From Endozoicomonas sp. SCSIO W0465 (lineage in GTDB: Bacteria > Pseudomonadota > Gammaproteobacteria > Pseudomonadales > Endozoicomonadaceae), in NCBI RefSeq assembly GCF_023716865.1, contig NZ_CP092417.1, forward strand, positions 6,054,001 to 6,118,000: a DNA stretch of 64,000 bases, written 5' to 3'. This document shows, piece by piece, positions 17,667-25,760 of this stretch (positions are counted from its first letter, which is position 1; the number at the start of each line of letters is the position of its first letter). The position numbers and the translations under genes were made by a program. Below the pieces are notes generated by a model, which was not told the origin of the DNA, ran no database searches, and saw only the letters and a program-made list of their open reading frames with translations.

Positions 17667-18629
17667 ATGAAGAAAGTGTTTGTTGCCGGACACCAGGGCA
17701 TGGTGGGGTCTGCAATTGTACGGCAGTTGCAGAGTCAGCAGGGCATTGAATTGGTTACCCGTAGTCGCAATGAACTGGATTTGACCAATCAAAATGCGGT
17801 TGCTGATTTTTTTCAATCCGAGAAAATTGATCAAGTGTATCTTGCGGCAGCCAAAGTGGGCGGTATTCATGCCAACAACACCTACCCAGCCGAGTTTATT
17901 TATGAAAACCTGATGATAGAGTGCAATATTATTCATCAGGCTTACGCTGCCGGTGTGAAAGAATTACTGTTCCTTGGCTCTAGCTGCATTTATCCAAAAC
18001 TGGCACAACAGCCAATAATGGAAAGTGAATTGCTGAATGGCCATCTTGAATCAACCAATGAGCCTTATGCCATTGCCAAGATTGCCGGCATCAAATTGTG
18101 TGAATCTTATAATCGCCAATACGGTGTGGATTATCGTTCAGTTATGCCCACCAACCTGTACGGCGAAAACGATAACTTCCATCCGCAAAACAGTCATGTG
18201 ATTCCGGCTATGATGCGCCGCTTCCATGAGGCTAGGCTTCGGGGTGATAACGAAGTGGTGGTCTGGGGAACCGGAACCCCTATGCGTGAGTTTCTTTATG
18301 TGGATGATATGGCCGCTGCCAGTATCCATGTGATGAATCTCGATAAAACCACCTACAGTCAACATACGGAACCAATGATGTCCCATATTAATGTGGGCAC
18401 CGGCATCGATTGCACTATCCGTGAACTGGCAGAAACCATGAAGCATGTGGTTGGCTTTGAAGGTGAAATTGTTTTTGACACCACCAAACCCGACGGTACA
18501 CCGCGTAAACTGATGGATGTCTCGCGCCTTGAGCGACTGGGTTGGAAGGCCTCAGTGTCTTTACAGGATGGTCTCGCGATGACTTACCGCTGGTTCCTGG
18601 AGCATGCAGTGGAACTTCGTTCTCTGTAA
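17667..18629 (+). CDS. fcl: GDP-L-fucose synthase
   Basis: Epimerase-reductase that turns GDP-4-keto-6-deoxymannose, the Gmd product, into GDP-L-fucose using NADPH. Seen: 320 residues from ATG 17667 (TAAGG upstream), Rossmann motif AGHQGMVGSAI at the N-terminus, LAAAKVGGI, FLGSSCIYP and the catalytic YAIAKIAG (Tyr-x3-Lys), then NLYGENDNFHP and HVIPAMMRRFHEA. The gene is intact, but its supplier gmd is broken upstream, so it may be idle. It is followed by gmm, manC and manB in the same direction; together these are the GDP-fucose branch seen in colanic-acid-type loci. Confidence 0.95.
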   Translation: MKKVFVAGHQGMVGSAIVRQLQSQQGIELVTRSRNELDLTNQNAVADFFQSEKIDQVYLAAAKVGGIHANNTYPAEFIYENLMIECNIIHQAYAAGVKELLFLGSSCIYPKLAQQPIMESELLNGHLESTNEPYAIAKIAGIKLCESYNRQYGVDYRSVMPTNLYGENDNFHPQNSHVIPAMMRRFHEARLRGDNEVVVWGTGTPMREFLYVDDMAAASIHVMNLDKTTYSQHTEPMMSHINVGTGIDCTIRELAETMKHVVGFEGEIVFDTTKPDGTPRKLMDVSRLERLGWKASVSLQDGLAMTYRWFLEHAVELRSL

Positions 18630-18633
18630 GTTG

Positions 18634-18714
18634 GGGTTATGAGGCGTGAGTATAAGCTCGACTTCACTAACGCTATTCATGCCTCATACCTCAAAACGCA
18701 TCACTCATAACCAG
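18634..18714. repeat. Imperfect intergenic palindrome between fcl and gmm
   Basis: GGTTATGAGGCGTGAG near 18635 is roughly the inverse of the segment CATCACTCATAACC near 18701-18714, so the transcript could form a long imperfect hairpin. Similar paired repeats occur at 19174-19252 and 31161-31235. Probably a repeat-derived or attenuating structure. Confidence 0.45.
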
Positions 18715-18730
18715 CTAACAACCCACTGCT

Positions 18731-19177
18731 ATGTTACCCACCGAAACGTTTAAAACTATCATTGCCTCAACCCCTCTTGTTTCCATTGATCTGATTGTTC
18801 GCAATAGTCAGGAGCAGGTGCTGCTGGGATTGAGGAATAATCGCCCGGCCAAGGGGTACTGGTTTGTGCCTGGTGGACGCATTCAGAAAGATGAGCGTTT
18901 AGAAGCTGCTTTTCAACGCTTGGTTAAGGTAGAACTGGATACTGAAGCTGAGTTTGATAAGGCGCTTTTTTTAGGGCCTTATCAACACTTTTATTCAGAT
19001 AACTTTTCTGGTGAAAACTTCAGTACCCATTATGTTGTTCTGGGTTATGAATTGTCGCTGGATATTGATCTGGATACCCTGCCAGCTGATCAACATCAGA
19101 ATTACCGCTGGTTTACCGTTGATGAATTATTAGCTTCTGAGCAGGTCCATCAGCACACTAAAGATTATTTTCTTTGA
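18731..19177 (+). CDS. gmm: GDP-mannose mannosyl hydrolase (Nudix)
   Basis: Gmm hydrolyses GDP-mannose (or GDP-glucose) to GDP and the free sugar and is thought to tune GDP-mannose levels in colanic-acid-type clusters. Seen: 148 residues, close to E. coli Gmm; TPLVSIDLIVRN, LLGLRNNRPAKGYWFVPGGRI, and a Nudix-like helix with GGRIQKDERLEAAFQRLVK that departs from the canonical Nudix box as Gmm does, then THYVVLGYEL. Its place between fcl and manC matches known cluster order. Confidence 0.9.
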   Translation: MLPTETFKTIIASTPLVSIDLIVRNSQEQVLLGLRNNRPAKGYWFVPGGRIQKDERLEAAFQRLVKVELDTEAEFDKALFLGPYQHFYSDNFSGENFSTHYVVLGYELSLDIDLDTLPADQHQNYRWFTVDELLASEQVHQHTKDYFL

Positions 19178-19252
19178 GTGAATAGTGAATAGTTGGCGGG
19201 CAGGAGTGCTACTGGCTCCCCCTTATCCACCCTTACTATTCACTCTTCCCTA
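19174..19252. repeat. Intergenic inverted repeat GAGTGAATAG / CTATTCACTC
   Basis: Ten-base perfect arms separated by about 60 bases, overlapping the end of gmm and lying before manC. It could form a stem in the mRNA. Likely one of several dispersed intergenic repeats in this genome rather than a classical terminator, since no T tract follows. Confidence 0.5.
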
Positions 19253-19289
19253 CTTCAACCCATTAACCATTTACAACTCCCTCAAAACC

Positions 19290-20717
19290 ATGACCCTAAT
19301 CCCCGTAATTATGTCTGGTGGCTCTGGCAGTCGTCTCTGGCCTCAGTCCCGTTCTTTATACCCAAAGCAGTTTCTGCCACTGGTTAATGAACAAACCATG
19401 CTGCAAAACACCATCACACGATTGGATGGCATTGAAGGGGTATCAGCGCCTCTTGTGGTTGCTAATGAAGAGCATCGTTTTCTGGTGGCAGAACAGTTTC
19501 GTCAGATGGGCCGTGAAGCCTTAGCCATTATTCTTGAACCCGTAGGCAGAAATACGGCACCTGCTGTTGCGTTGGCCGCTTTGAAGGCGCAGTCTGCCTC
19601 ACCAGAAAAAGAACCATTGCTGTTGGTGTTGGCTGCGGATCATGCAATTCAGAATGTTGAAGCCTTTCACCAAGCGGTTGAAGCCGCATTGCCGGCTGCC
19701 CGTGATGGCAAGCTGGTGACCTTTGGTATTGTGCCCACTCATCCGGAAACAGGGTATGGGTATATCAAGGCCAGTAAAGAGTTAATAGGTCATAGTGAAC
19801 AGGTTGCCTTAGTAGAGCAGTTTGTAGAAAAGCCGGATCATGATAAGGCAAAAGCTTATCTGGCCTCCGGAGACTATTACTGGAATTCCGGGATGTTCCT
19901 GTTTAAGGCTTCCCGTTATCTTGAAGAACTGAAGCAGTATCGGCCTGATATTCTGGACGCTTGTGAAAAAGCCATGACAGTACAGGATGCCGATCTGGAC
20001 TTTGTAAGGCTGGATGTGGCGGCGTTCGAAGCCTGTCCTGATGAGTCTATCGACTATGCTGTGATGGAAAACACGTCAGATGCCGTTGTTGTGCCCCTGG
20101 ATGCCGGTTGGTCAGATGTAGGTTCCTGGACGTCTCTGGCAGATATTTCTGAACAGGATGATTTGGGCAATTCCAGTTTGGGCGATGTGCTGCTGGAAGA
20201 TACTCGCAATACCTATGTGCGCAGCGAAAAGAAACTGATCGCAACAGTGGGTGTTGATGACCTGATCATTACTGAAAGTGATGATGCCATTCTGGTTGCC
20301 CATAAAAGCCGGGTTCAGGATGTTAAAAAAATTGTTGAACGCTTAAAAACAGAAAACCGGCCAGAGGTAAAACTGCATCGCAAAGTCTACCGTCCGTGGG
20401 GTGCTTATGATTCCATCGATATGGGCGATCGCTTCCAGGTCAAGCGTATTACGGTTAAACCCGGTGCTCAGCTTTCCCTGCAGATGCACCATCACCGTGC
20501 TGAACACTGGATTGTGGTAAAAGGCACTGCGTTGGTCACTAATGGCGATCAGCAAATCTTACTCACTGAGAATCAGTCTACCTATATTCCTATTGGTACG
20601 GTTCACCGTTTGGAAAATCCGGGTAAATTTGATCTGGAAATGATCGAAGTGCAGAGCGGTGGCTACCTGGGTGAAGATGATATTGTGCGGTTTGAAGATA
20701 CTTACGGCAGGGCGTAG
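19290..20717 (+). CDS. manC: Mannose-1-phosphate guanylyltransferase / mannose-6-phosphate isomerase
   Basis: Bifunctional enzyme making GDP-mannose: the N-terminal nucleotidyltransferase joins GTP and mannose-1-phosphate, and the C-terminal cupin isomerises fructose-6-phosphate to mannose-6-phosphate. Seen: ATG 19290 gives 475 residues, the family length; pyrophosphorylase signature MSGGSGSRLWPQSR, FVEKPD, and cupin segment VYRPWGAYDSID ... LSLQMHHHRAEHWIVVKG. A longer frame from 19185 exists but its first 35 residues are unrelated to the family. No strong ribosome binding site precedes the ATG. Followed by manB after 59 bp. Confidence 0.95.
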   Translation: MTLIPVIMSGGSGSRLWPQSRSLYPKQFLPLVNEQTMLQNTITRLDGIEGVSAPLVVANEEHRFLVAEQFRQMGREALAIILEPVGRNTAPAVALAALKAQSASPEKEPLLLVLAADHAIQNVEAFHQAVEAALPAARDGKLVTFGIVPTHPETGYGYIKASKELIGHSEQVALVEQFVEKPDHDKAKAYLASGDYYWNSGMFLFKASRYLEELKQYRPDILDACEKAMTVQDADLDFVRLDVAAFEACPDESIDYAVMENTSDAVVVPLDAGWSDVGSWTSLADISEQDDLGNSSLGDVLLEDTRNTYVRSEKKLIATVGVDDLIITESDDAILVAHKSRVQDVKKIVERLKTENRPEVKLHRKVYRPWGAYDSIDMGDRFQVKRITVKPGAQLSLQMHHHRAEHWIVVKGTALVTNGDQQILLTENQSTYIPIGTVHRLENPGKFDLEMIEVQSGGYLGEDDIVRFEDTYGRA

Positions 20718-20776
20718 TCAATTTTCAGAAAAAGCATCCTGATTCCTGCTTTTCCTACAAATTTCTTTTGCAGATT

Positions 20777-22156
20777 ATGAACAAATTAACTTGTTTTAAG
20801 GCGTACGATATCCGTGGTCGTATGCCCGATGAATTGAATGAAGCGATTGCCTGGCGAATTGGCCGGGCAACGGCTGAGTATCTGAAGCCCAAAATGATGG
20901 TGGTGGGGGGGGATATTCGCCTCTCTACACCAGAACTGAAAACCGCATTGACCGAGGGCTTGCGAGCTGGCGGTGCTGAGGTGGTCGATATTGGTTTATG
21001 TGGCACCGAAGAGGTCTATTTTGCTACTTCTCACCTGAAAGCCGATGGCGGCATTATGGTGACGGCTAGCCATAATCCCAAAGACTATAACGGCATGAAG
21101 CTGGTGAGGGAGGAGAGTAAACCGATTTCCGGCGATACCGGACTTCGTGAGATCCAGCGACTAGCCGAAGAGGTGTTTGTTACGCCTTTTGAAACCAGCC
21201 CAGAGAATACATTGGCGTCCTACCAGAAAGTCAGCAATCTGGATGCTTATGTAGAGCATATTCTTGGCTACATTAAACCGGAAGATTTGAAACCATTAAC
21301 ATTGGTGGTTAATGCCGGTAACGGTGCTGCCGGGCATGTGATTGATGCCATTGAAGAGCGGTTTGCGGCGATGAAGGTACCGGTTAAGTTTGTGAAAATT
21401 CATCATGAACCGGACGGTAACTTTCCACACGGCATTCCTAATCCACTGTTGCATGACTGCAGGCAGGCTACCATAGACGCAGTGCTTGAGCATAAAGCTG
21501 ATATGGGGATTGCCTGGGACGGTGATTTTGATCGCTGCTTCCTGTTTGACGAGAAAGGCCAATTTATTGAAGGTTACTATATCGTTGGTTTGCTAGGTGA
21601 AGCTTTTCTTTCCCATTATCCCGGTGCCAAGATTATTCATGATCCGCGCCTGACCTGGAATACCATTGATCAGATTACAGCAGCGGGTGGAGTCCCCGTA
21701 CTTTGCAAAACGGGTCATGCATTTATTAAAGAACGAATGCGGGAAGAAGATGCGGTCTATGGCGGTGAAATGAGTGCCCACCATTACTTCCGTGACTTTG
21801 CTTACTGTGATTCTGGAATGATTCCATGGTTGCTGGTAGCAGAGCTGATGTCGCACAAGAATAAGTCGCTCTCTGAGCTGGTTGCAGAACGAATCGCATT
21901 GTTCCCATCCTCTGGTGAAATCAACAGCACCTTAGAAAATCCTCAGGAAGCCATTGATCGTATTCTGGCGATTTATGAAAAAGATGCCGTTGAGGTTGAT
22001 CATACCGATGGTATCTCTCTGGATATGGGGCAGTGGCGGTTTAATTTGCGATTGTCAAACACTGAGCCGGTGATACGTCTGAATGTGGAGAGCAGGGGAG
22101 ATGTGGCTTTGATGGAAGCAAAGACGGCTGAGTTGCTGGGGTTGATTCGGGAATAA
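20777..22156 (+). CDS. manB: Phosphomannomutase
   Basis: Interconverts mannose-6-phosphate and mannose-1-phosphate, feeding ManC. Seen from ATG 20777: about 459 residues with KAYDIRGRMPDELNE at the N-terminus, the phosphoserine loop MVTASHNPKDYNG, the metal-binding loop AWDGDFDRCF, the sugar-recognition loop GGEMSAHHYF and the C-terminal phosphate-binding RLSNTEPVIRLNVE. All four active-site loops of the alpha-D-phosphohexomutase superfamily are present. It closes the GDP-mannose/fucose operon; downstream is a repeat array. Confidence 0.95.
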   Translation: MNKLTCFKAYDIRGRMPDELNEAIAWRIGRATAEYLKPKMMVVGGDIRLSTPELKTALTEGLRAGGAEVVDIGLCGTEEVYFATSHLKADGGIMVTASHNPKDYNGMKLVREESKPISGDTGLREIQRLAEEVFVTPFETSPENTLASYQKVSNLDAYVEHILGYIKPEDLKPLTLVVNAGNGAAGHVIDAIEERFAAMKVPVKFVKIHHEPDGNFPHGIPNPLLHDCRQATIDAVLEHKADMGIAWDGDFDRCFLFDEKGQFIEGYYIVGLLGEAFLSHYPGAKIIHDPRLTWNTIDQITAAGGVPVLCKTGHAFIKERMREEDAVYGGEMSAHHYFRDFAYCDSGMIPWLLVAELMSHKNKSLSELVAERIALFPSSGEINSTLENPQEAIDRILAIYEKDAVEVDHTDGISLDMGQWRFNLRLSNTEPVIRLNVESRGDVALMEAKTAELLGLIRE

Positions 22157-22220
22157 TTGCCAGGGTTTGTTTTTCACGGTGAGTAAGGTGATCTTGTGGC
22201 ACCCTGATGCTCATCGTGAG

Positions 22221-22364
22221 AAAACCGGAAAACCGGGGTCAGGAAAACCGGGGTCAGAAACCGGGGTCAGAAACCGGGGTCAGAAACCGGGGTCAGAAAC
22301 CGGGGTCAGAAACCGGGGTCAGGTCTTGATTCTAGAAACCGGGGTCAGGTCTTGATTCTTGACG
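22221..22364 (+). repeat. Tandem 13-bp repeats (AAACCGGGGTCAG) upstream of a RAYT gene
   Basis: Seven to eight near-perfect copies of a 13-bp unit, AAACCGGGGTCAG, stand head to tail, the last two followed by GTCTTGATTCT. The same GGGGTCAGGTCTTGAT phrase recurs at about 22534, just before the intact RAYT gene. Such phrases are typical REP-like sequences recognised by REP-associated tyrosine transposases; the perfect tandem array is a local expansion. Confidence 0.75.
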
Positions 22365-22420
22365 CTGCATAATCCTGTTCTACTTTTATAGCTCTTTGTT
22401 TATGACTTGGGGGTATAAGA

Positions 22421-22515
22421 GTGAGCAGGCCGTTGCGTATTGAGTATGCGGGTGCGCTGTACCATGTGACGTCGCGGGGGAATGAACGTAAGCCGATTTA
22501 TTGGGAAGAAAAACA
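22421..22515 (+). pseudogene. RAYT 5' remnant
   Basis: GTGAGCAGGCCGTTGCG and the next 80 bases repeat the start of the intact RAYT gene at 22614 (VSRPLRIEYAGALYHVTSRG, then NERKPIYW), diverging at wobble positions. After the KPIY segment it runs into repeat sequence. The leader before it (CTACTTTTATAGCTC...) is also duplicated, so a whole promoter-plus-5'-end block has been copied. Confidence 0.7.
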
Positions 22516-22613
22516 GGGGTCGGAAGAAAAACAGGGGTCAGGTCTTGATCCTTGACACTGCCTAATCCTGCTCTACTTTTATAGCTCCTTGATATGGGTT
22601 GGGGGTAAAAGAA

Positions 22614-23465
22614 GTGAGCAGGCCGCTGAGAATTGAGTACGCAGGTGCGTTGTATCATGTGACTTCACGGGGTAATGAGCGTAAGCCGATTTATCGGGAA
22701 GAGGTCGATTTTAATCTGTTTCTTGATACGTTGGCTGATGTTTGTGACCGCTTTAACTGGGTGATTCATTCCTGGTGTTTGATGACCAATCATTATCATC
22801 TGATGGTGGAAACGCCGGACGGTAATCTTTCGGCGGGTATGCGACAGCTTAATGGTGTTTATACCACTCGGTTTAATCGCCGCTATGGGCGGGTTGGGCA
22901 TTTGTTTCAGGGGCGCTACAAGGCCATTCTGGTGGATAAATCAGCTTACCTTATGGAGTTGAGCCGCTACGTGGTGTTGAACCCGGTTCGGGCCAAAATG
23001 GTGGATCATCCCGCCGACTGGCTGTGGAGCAGTTACCGTTATACCCTCGGCGAAATGGATTCTCCAGACTGGTTGGCGACGGATGCGATGTTATGTCTGT
23101 TCTCTGATGACCGTGAACGAGCCTGCGAACGGTTTGTTGCGTTTGTGCTGGCGGGTGTTGGCATCAATATCTGGCTACACCTGAAGCAGCAGATCTATCT
23201 GGGGGATGACCGTTTTGTTTCCGATCAGCAGCAGTATATTGAAAAGTCGGTTAAGGGTAAGGCTCTCTCTGAAGTCCCACACAAGCAGAAACGGAAACCG
23301 GCAAAGCCCCTTGAGTTTTATCGTGCCAGTTTTGATTCTCCAGCGGAGGCGGTTTGTGCTGCGTATGCCTCCGGTGGTTATACCCAGAAGGCCATCGCGG
23401 ATTTTTTTGGGCTGCACTATTCCACGGTGAGTAAGATGGTTAAGAAAGTGGGCAGTTATCAGTAG
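22614..23465 (+). CDS. REP-associated tyrosine transposase (RAYT, Y1_Tnp domain)
   Basis: Domesticated-type HUH single-strand transposase relative that recognises REP hairpins. Seen: 283 residues from GTG 22614, which has GGGGGTAAAAGAA upstream; RPLRIEYAGALYHVTSRGNE cut to EYAGALYHVTSRG, the HUH motif in LMTNHYHLMVETP, a Tyr-containing helix MRQLNGVYTTRFNRRY, GHLFQGRYKAILVD and LSRYVVLNPVRAKMV, all typical of RAYTs; a C-terminal helix-turn-helix (YTQKAIADFFGLHYSTVSKMVKK) is fused on. Frame intact. The neighbouring GGGGTCAG repeats are the probable substrate. Confidence 0.9.
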   Translation: MSRPLRIEYAGALYHVTSRGNERKPIYREEVDFNLFLDTLADVCDRFNWVIHSWCLMTNHYHLMVETPDGNLSAGMRQLNGVYTTRFNRRYGRVGHLFQGRYKAILVDKSAYLMELSRYVVLNPVRAKMVDHPADWLWSSYRYTLGEMDSPDWLATDAMLCLFSDDRERACERFVAFVLAGVGINIWLHLKQQIYLGDDRFVSDQQQYIEKSVKGKALSEVPHKQKRKPAKPLEFYRASFDSPAEAVCAAYASGGYTQKAIADFFGLHYSTVSKMVKKVGSYQ

Positions 23466-23479
23466 TCAGTTTTCTGAAC

Positions 23480-25087
23480 GTAACTATTCAGCACTGAGCA
23501 AAGGCATATTACAGTAATTCCGAACAGCTCTATGAAGTGATTGATATATGTCCATTCCCTGTTTTCTGGCAGACGACAAATAGCTGCGAATCCGTGCAAA
23601 CATAGAACCACCGTCTGCACTCCTGAAGCAGCCTGAGATTTTCTGCTTTAACTTGGCCATTCGAACATCCCGCTCACTGCCATTGTTATCGAAGGGAATG
23701 GTAAAATCTGACATGAAGCGCAGTGTCTCAGCCTTGAACTCAGTGAGTCGTTTGAAGAGATTGTAAGCTTTAGTATTCTTGACTTTCTTGCGCTTAAGCT
23801 CCTCTCGTTGCTTCTCCATATAGACGACTTCTTTCATTAGAGCCCGCTGAAGCAACCGGTCATAAATCTTCTCGATTCGTTCACAGACAACACTTGGCAT
23901 CTGTAGCATACCTATGGTCTTAAAGCCCTTGCAGTAATGCCAGGAAAGCCTCAGTAGCTTCATCAATCGCAACGCCAGTTGATTGCTGTCCCTATCAACA
24001 ACACCCAAAAGCTCCCTCAGGTGATGGGCATTGCAAAGTACGTGAGTTGCCGCATATGCAAAATAGGATTTCCAATGATCATGAACCAGAACGCCTGCAA
24101 ATGTTAGCAGTATGCCCATCGTGTCCATGGCCTCACGACCTCGCTTTTCAGACAAGTAGTAGAGCGTCCATTGTTCATCCCGCATAACGTGTAGCCAGTG
24201 CAAAGAGCCCTCGGCCCGCATACCCGTTTCATCGGCTCCGGCAACAGACGATTCCCGCAAGGCGTCACGAATAACCTCTTCAGTAGAAGCCAGATTTTCA
24301 TAGGTTCTGGCCACAAAATTGGCGACAGTGCCTGCACTTACACTCATTTTATAGAGAGTATTAAAATACTCTGACACGCGCTTAAAAGGCAGGAAATGGT
24401 ATTGGTTAAGATAGACGGCCATAGCCTGTGTGGCTGAGCCATATTGTGCGGCAGCGGTAACACCTTCCGGGAATTCAGCCTGATTCCGACAACCACAAGT
24501 GCAGATTTTTACTTCAGCTCTATGGGCCGTTACTTCAAATTCACCCGGTCTCCCTGGTTCAAACACCTGTCGTTCAATATATTTGACCGGCTCACTATCA
24601 AGAAGAGACGCCTGACATTTATTGCATTCTTTAACCGGAAGGTACTCAATATAGTCAGGGATATCGACCTGTTTAAGACAAGTGCCCTGATGCCCTTTCT
24701 TTCCACCGGCTTTATTACCAGAAGACTGTCTCAGACTTTTAGGATTGGGTTTTTCATCCGATGGATCGGTACCTTTATCTGCGGAAAGGTCGTCAGAATG
24801 ATCTGGAGAATTACTGTTTTTACAAGGTTTTTGATAACCATCAGACGATGGCGGCTTGCTGCTGTTTTGACTGTTCTTGCCAACCTTTTCTTCCAATTCT
24901 CGACATCGCTCTTCCAGACAGGCAACTCTCATCCGCAGCTCTGCATTCTCTTTCAAGAGAATCTCAGCCGACATAGTTGCGGGTAGTTCTGGAATCATGC
25001 TGGCGAATATTGTGGAAAAATGGTGCTTAAGAGGATGGTATAAAAATCAGAAAATTCCAGATTTATGTGGGGGTGCTGAACAGTTAC
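23480..25087 (-). mobile_element. IS66-family element, copy 3
   Basis: 1608 bp, minus orientation, same inverted ends as copies 1 and 2 and an exact 8-bp duplication TTCTGAAC (23472-23479, 25088-25095). It lies between the RAYT gene and the toxin-antitoxin pair. Confidence 0.94.
23484..24998 (-). CDS. tnpC: IS66-family transposase
   Basis: Intact 504-residue copy on the minus strand. It carries the same catalytic segments as copy 2 (GADETGM, VLVHDHWKSYF, NNGSERDVRMAK). With intact ends and duplication it is likely a recent arrival. Confidence 0.93.
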   Translation of the reverse strand: MIPELPATMSAEILLKENAELRMRVACLEERCRELEEKVGKNSQNSSKPPSSDGYQKPCKNSNSPDHSDDLSADKGTDPSDEKPNPKSLRQSSGNKAGGKKGHQGTCLKQVDIPDYIEYLPVKECNKCQASLLDSEPVKYIERQVFEPGRPGEFEVTAHRAEVKICTCGCRNQAEFPEGVTAAAQYGSATQAMAVYLNQYHFLPFKRVSEYFNTLYKMSVSAGTVANFVARTYENLASTEEVIRDALRESSVAGADETGMRAEGSLHWLHVMRDEQWTLYYLSEKRGREAMDTMGILLTFAGVLVHDHWKSYFAYAATHVLCNAHHLRELLGVVDRDSNQLALRLMKLLRLSWHYCKGFKTIGMLQMPSVVCERIEKIYDRLLQRALMKEVVYMEKQREELKRKKVKNTKAYNLFKRLTEFKAETLRFMSDFTIPFDNNGSERDVRMAKLKQKISGCFRSADGGSMFARIRSYLSSARKQGMDIYQSLHRAVRNYCNMPLLSAE

Positions 25088-25105
25088 TTCTGAACAAGAC
25101 GTTTT

Positions 25106-25405
25106 CTACTGTTTGCCTGAGATATTATCACTGGGGACAAGTCTGCCTTCTGCGTATTTATGGAGCACACTGGCAATCATGGTCTGGTAGGGTATGCCTT
25201 CTTCCAGAGCCATTTTTTGCAGTGCTCTCAGTGTGCGGCTGCTCAGGCGTATATTCAACCGTGCATCTTTTTTAAAGGTGTTGGCTGCCGCCTGTTGATG
25301 AGTGTGTTGAATGACTTCCGGATTATCAACGGGTTCGAGTTCTCCCGCTTCAAACGCATCCAGAATTTCCTGTTCCTCTTGTAACTCGTGTTTACTTGGT
25401 TTCAT
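25106..25405 (-). CDS. CopG-like antitoxin paired with a BrnT-like toxin
   Basis: Probable antitoxin of 99 residues. Seen: an acidic N-terminal half and a C-terminal ribbon-helix-helix-like segment LNIRLSSRTLRALQKMALEE followed by GIPYQTMIASVLHKYAEG, the pattern of CopG-type DNA-binding antitoxins. It starts inside the end of the upstream toxin gene (4-bp overlap), toxin first, as in brnTA. The stop lies only 18 bp from IS66 copy 3, so the insertion just missed the coding region. Role by family and position; pairing not demonstrated. Confidence 0.75.
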   Translation of the reverse strand: MKPSKHELQEEQEILDAFEAGELEPVDNPEVIQHTHQQAAANTFKKDARLNIRLSSRTLRALQKMALEEGIPYQTMIASVLHKYAEGRLVPSDNISGKQ

Positions 25406-25680
25406 GGGGTGCCTCCCAGGTACTGTTTTGTTGCTTTACGGCTGGGGATGATGGTTTTGAGAAATATCTCTTTTTCTGATTCCACAAAGGGTACCAGGTA
25501 GACATAGTCTTCAACCTGAACAATCGATATCTTTTGGCCAGGGTATTTCGCCTGATTCGGGTGATGAGTAATTGCCAGCTCTCCACCCATTTCTATGTGA
25601 AAAATGATTTCTTCAAATGATATGCCCCGGTTGGCCTTGAGCCATGCGTTTTTTTCACAATTCCAGTTAAATACTTTCAT
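25402..25680 (-). CDS. BrnT-like toxin
   Basis: Small 92-residue protein starting at ATG 25680. Seen: VFNWNCEKNAWLKANRGISF resembles the W-D-x-x-K-N ... H-G-I-S-F start of BrnT ribonuclease toxins, and the end IPSRKATKQYLG resembles their C-terminal Arg/Lys strand. It overlaps the antitoxin gene by 4 bp. A longer in-frame start at 25737 is possible but lies within the promoter-like region. Activity would be RNA cleavage if the family call holds. Confidence 0.7.
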   Translation of the reverse strand: MKVFNWNCEKNAWLKANRGISFEEIIFHIEMGGELAITHHPNQAKYPGQKISIVQVEDYVYLVPFVESEKEIFLKTIIPSRKATKQYLGGTP

Positions 25681-25760
25681 ATCATTATTGTGTGCCTTAT
25701 GTACATACAAAATGGTTGATAGATCACGTTTTGTCAATAATCATACGATCGGGCTTATAT

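Noticed and set aside
22221..22364. Possible CRISPR array
   Set aside because: The 13-bp units are directly adjacent with no unique spacers and no cas genes; it is a tandem REP-like repeat.
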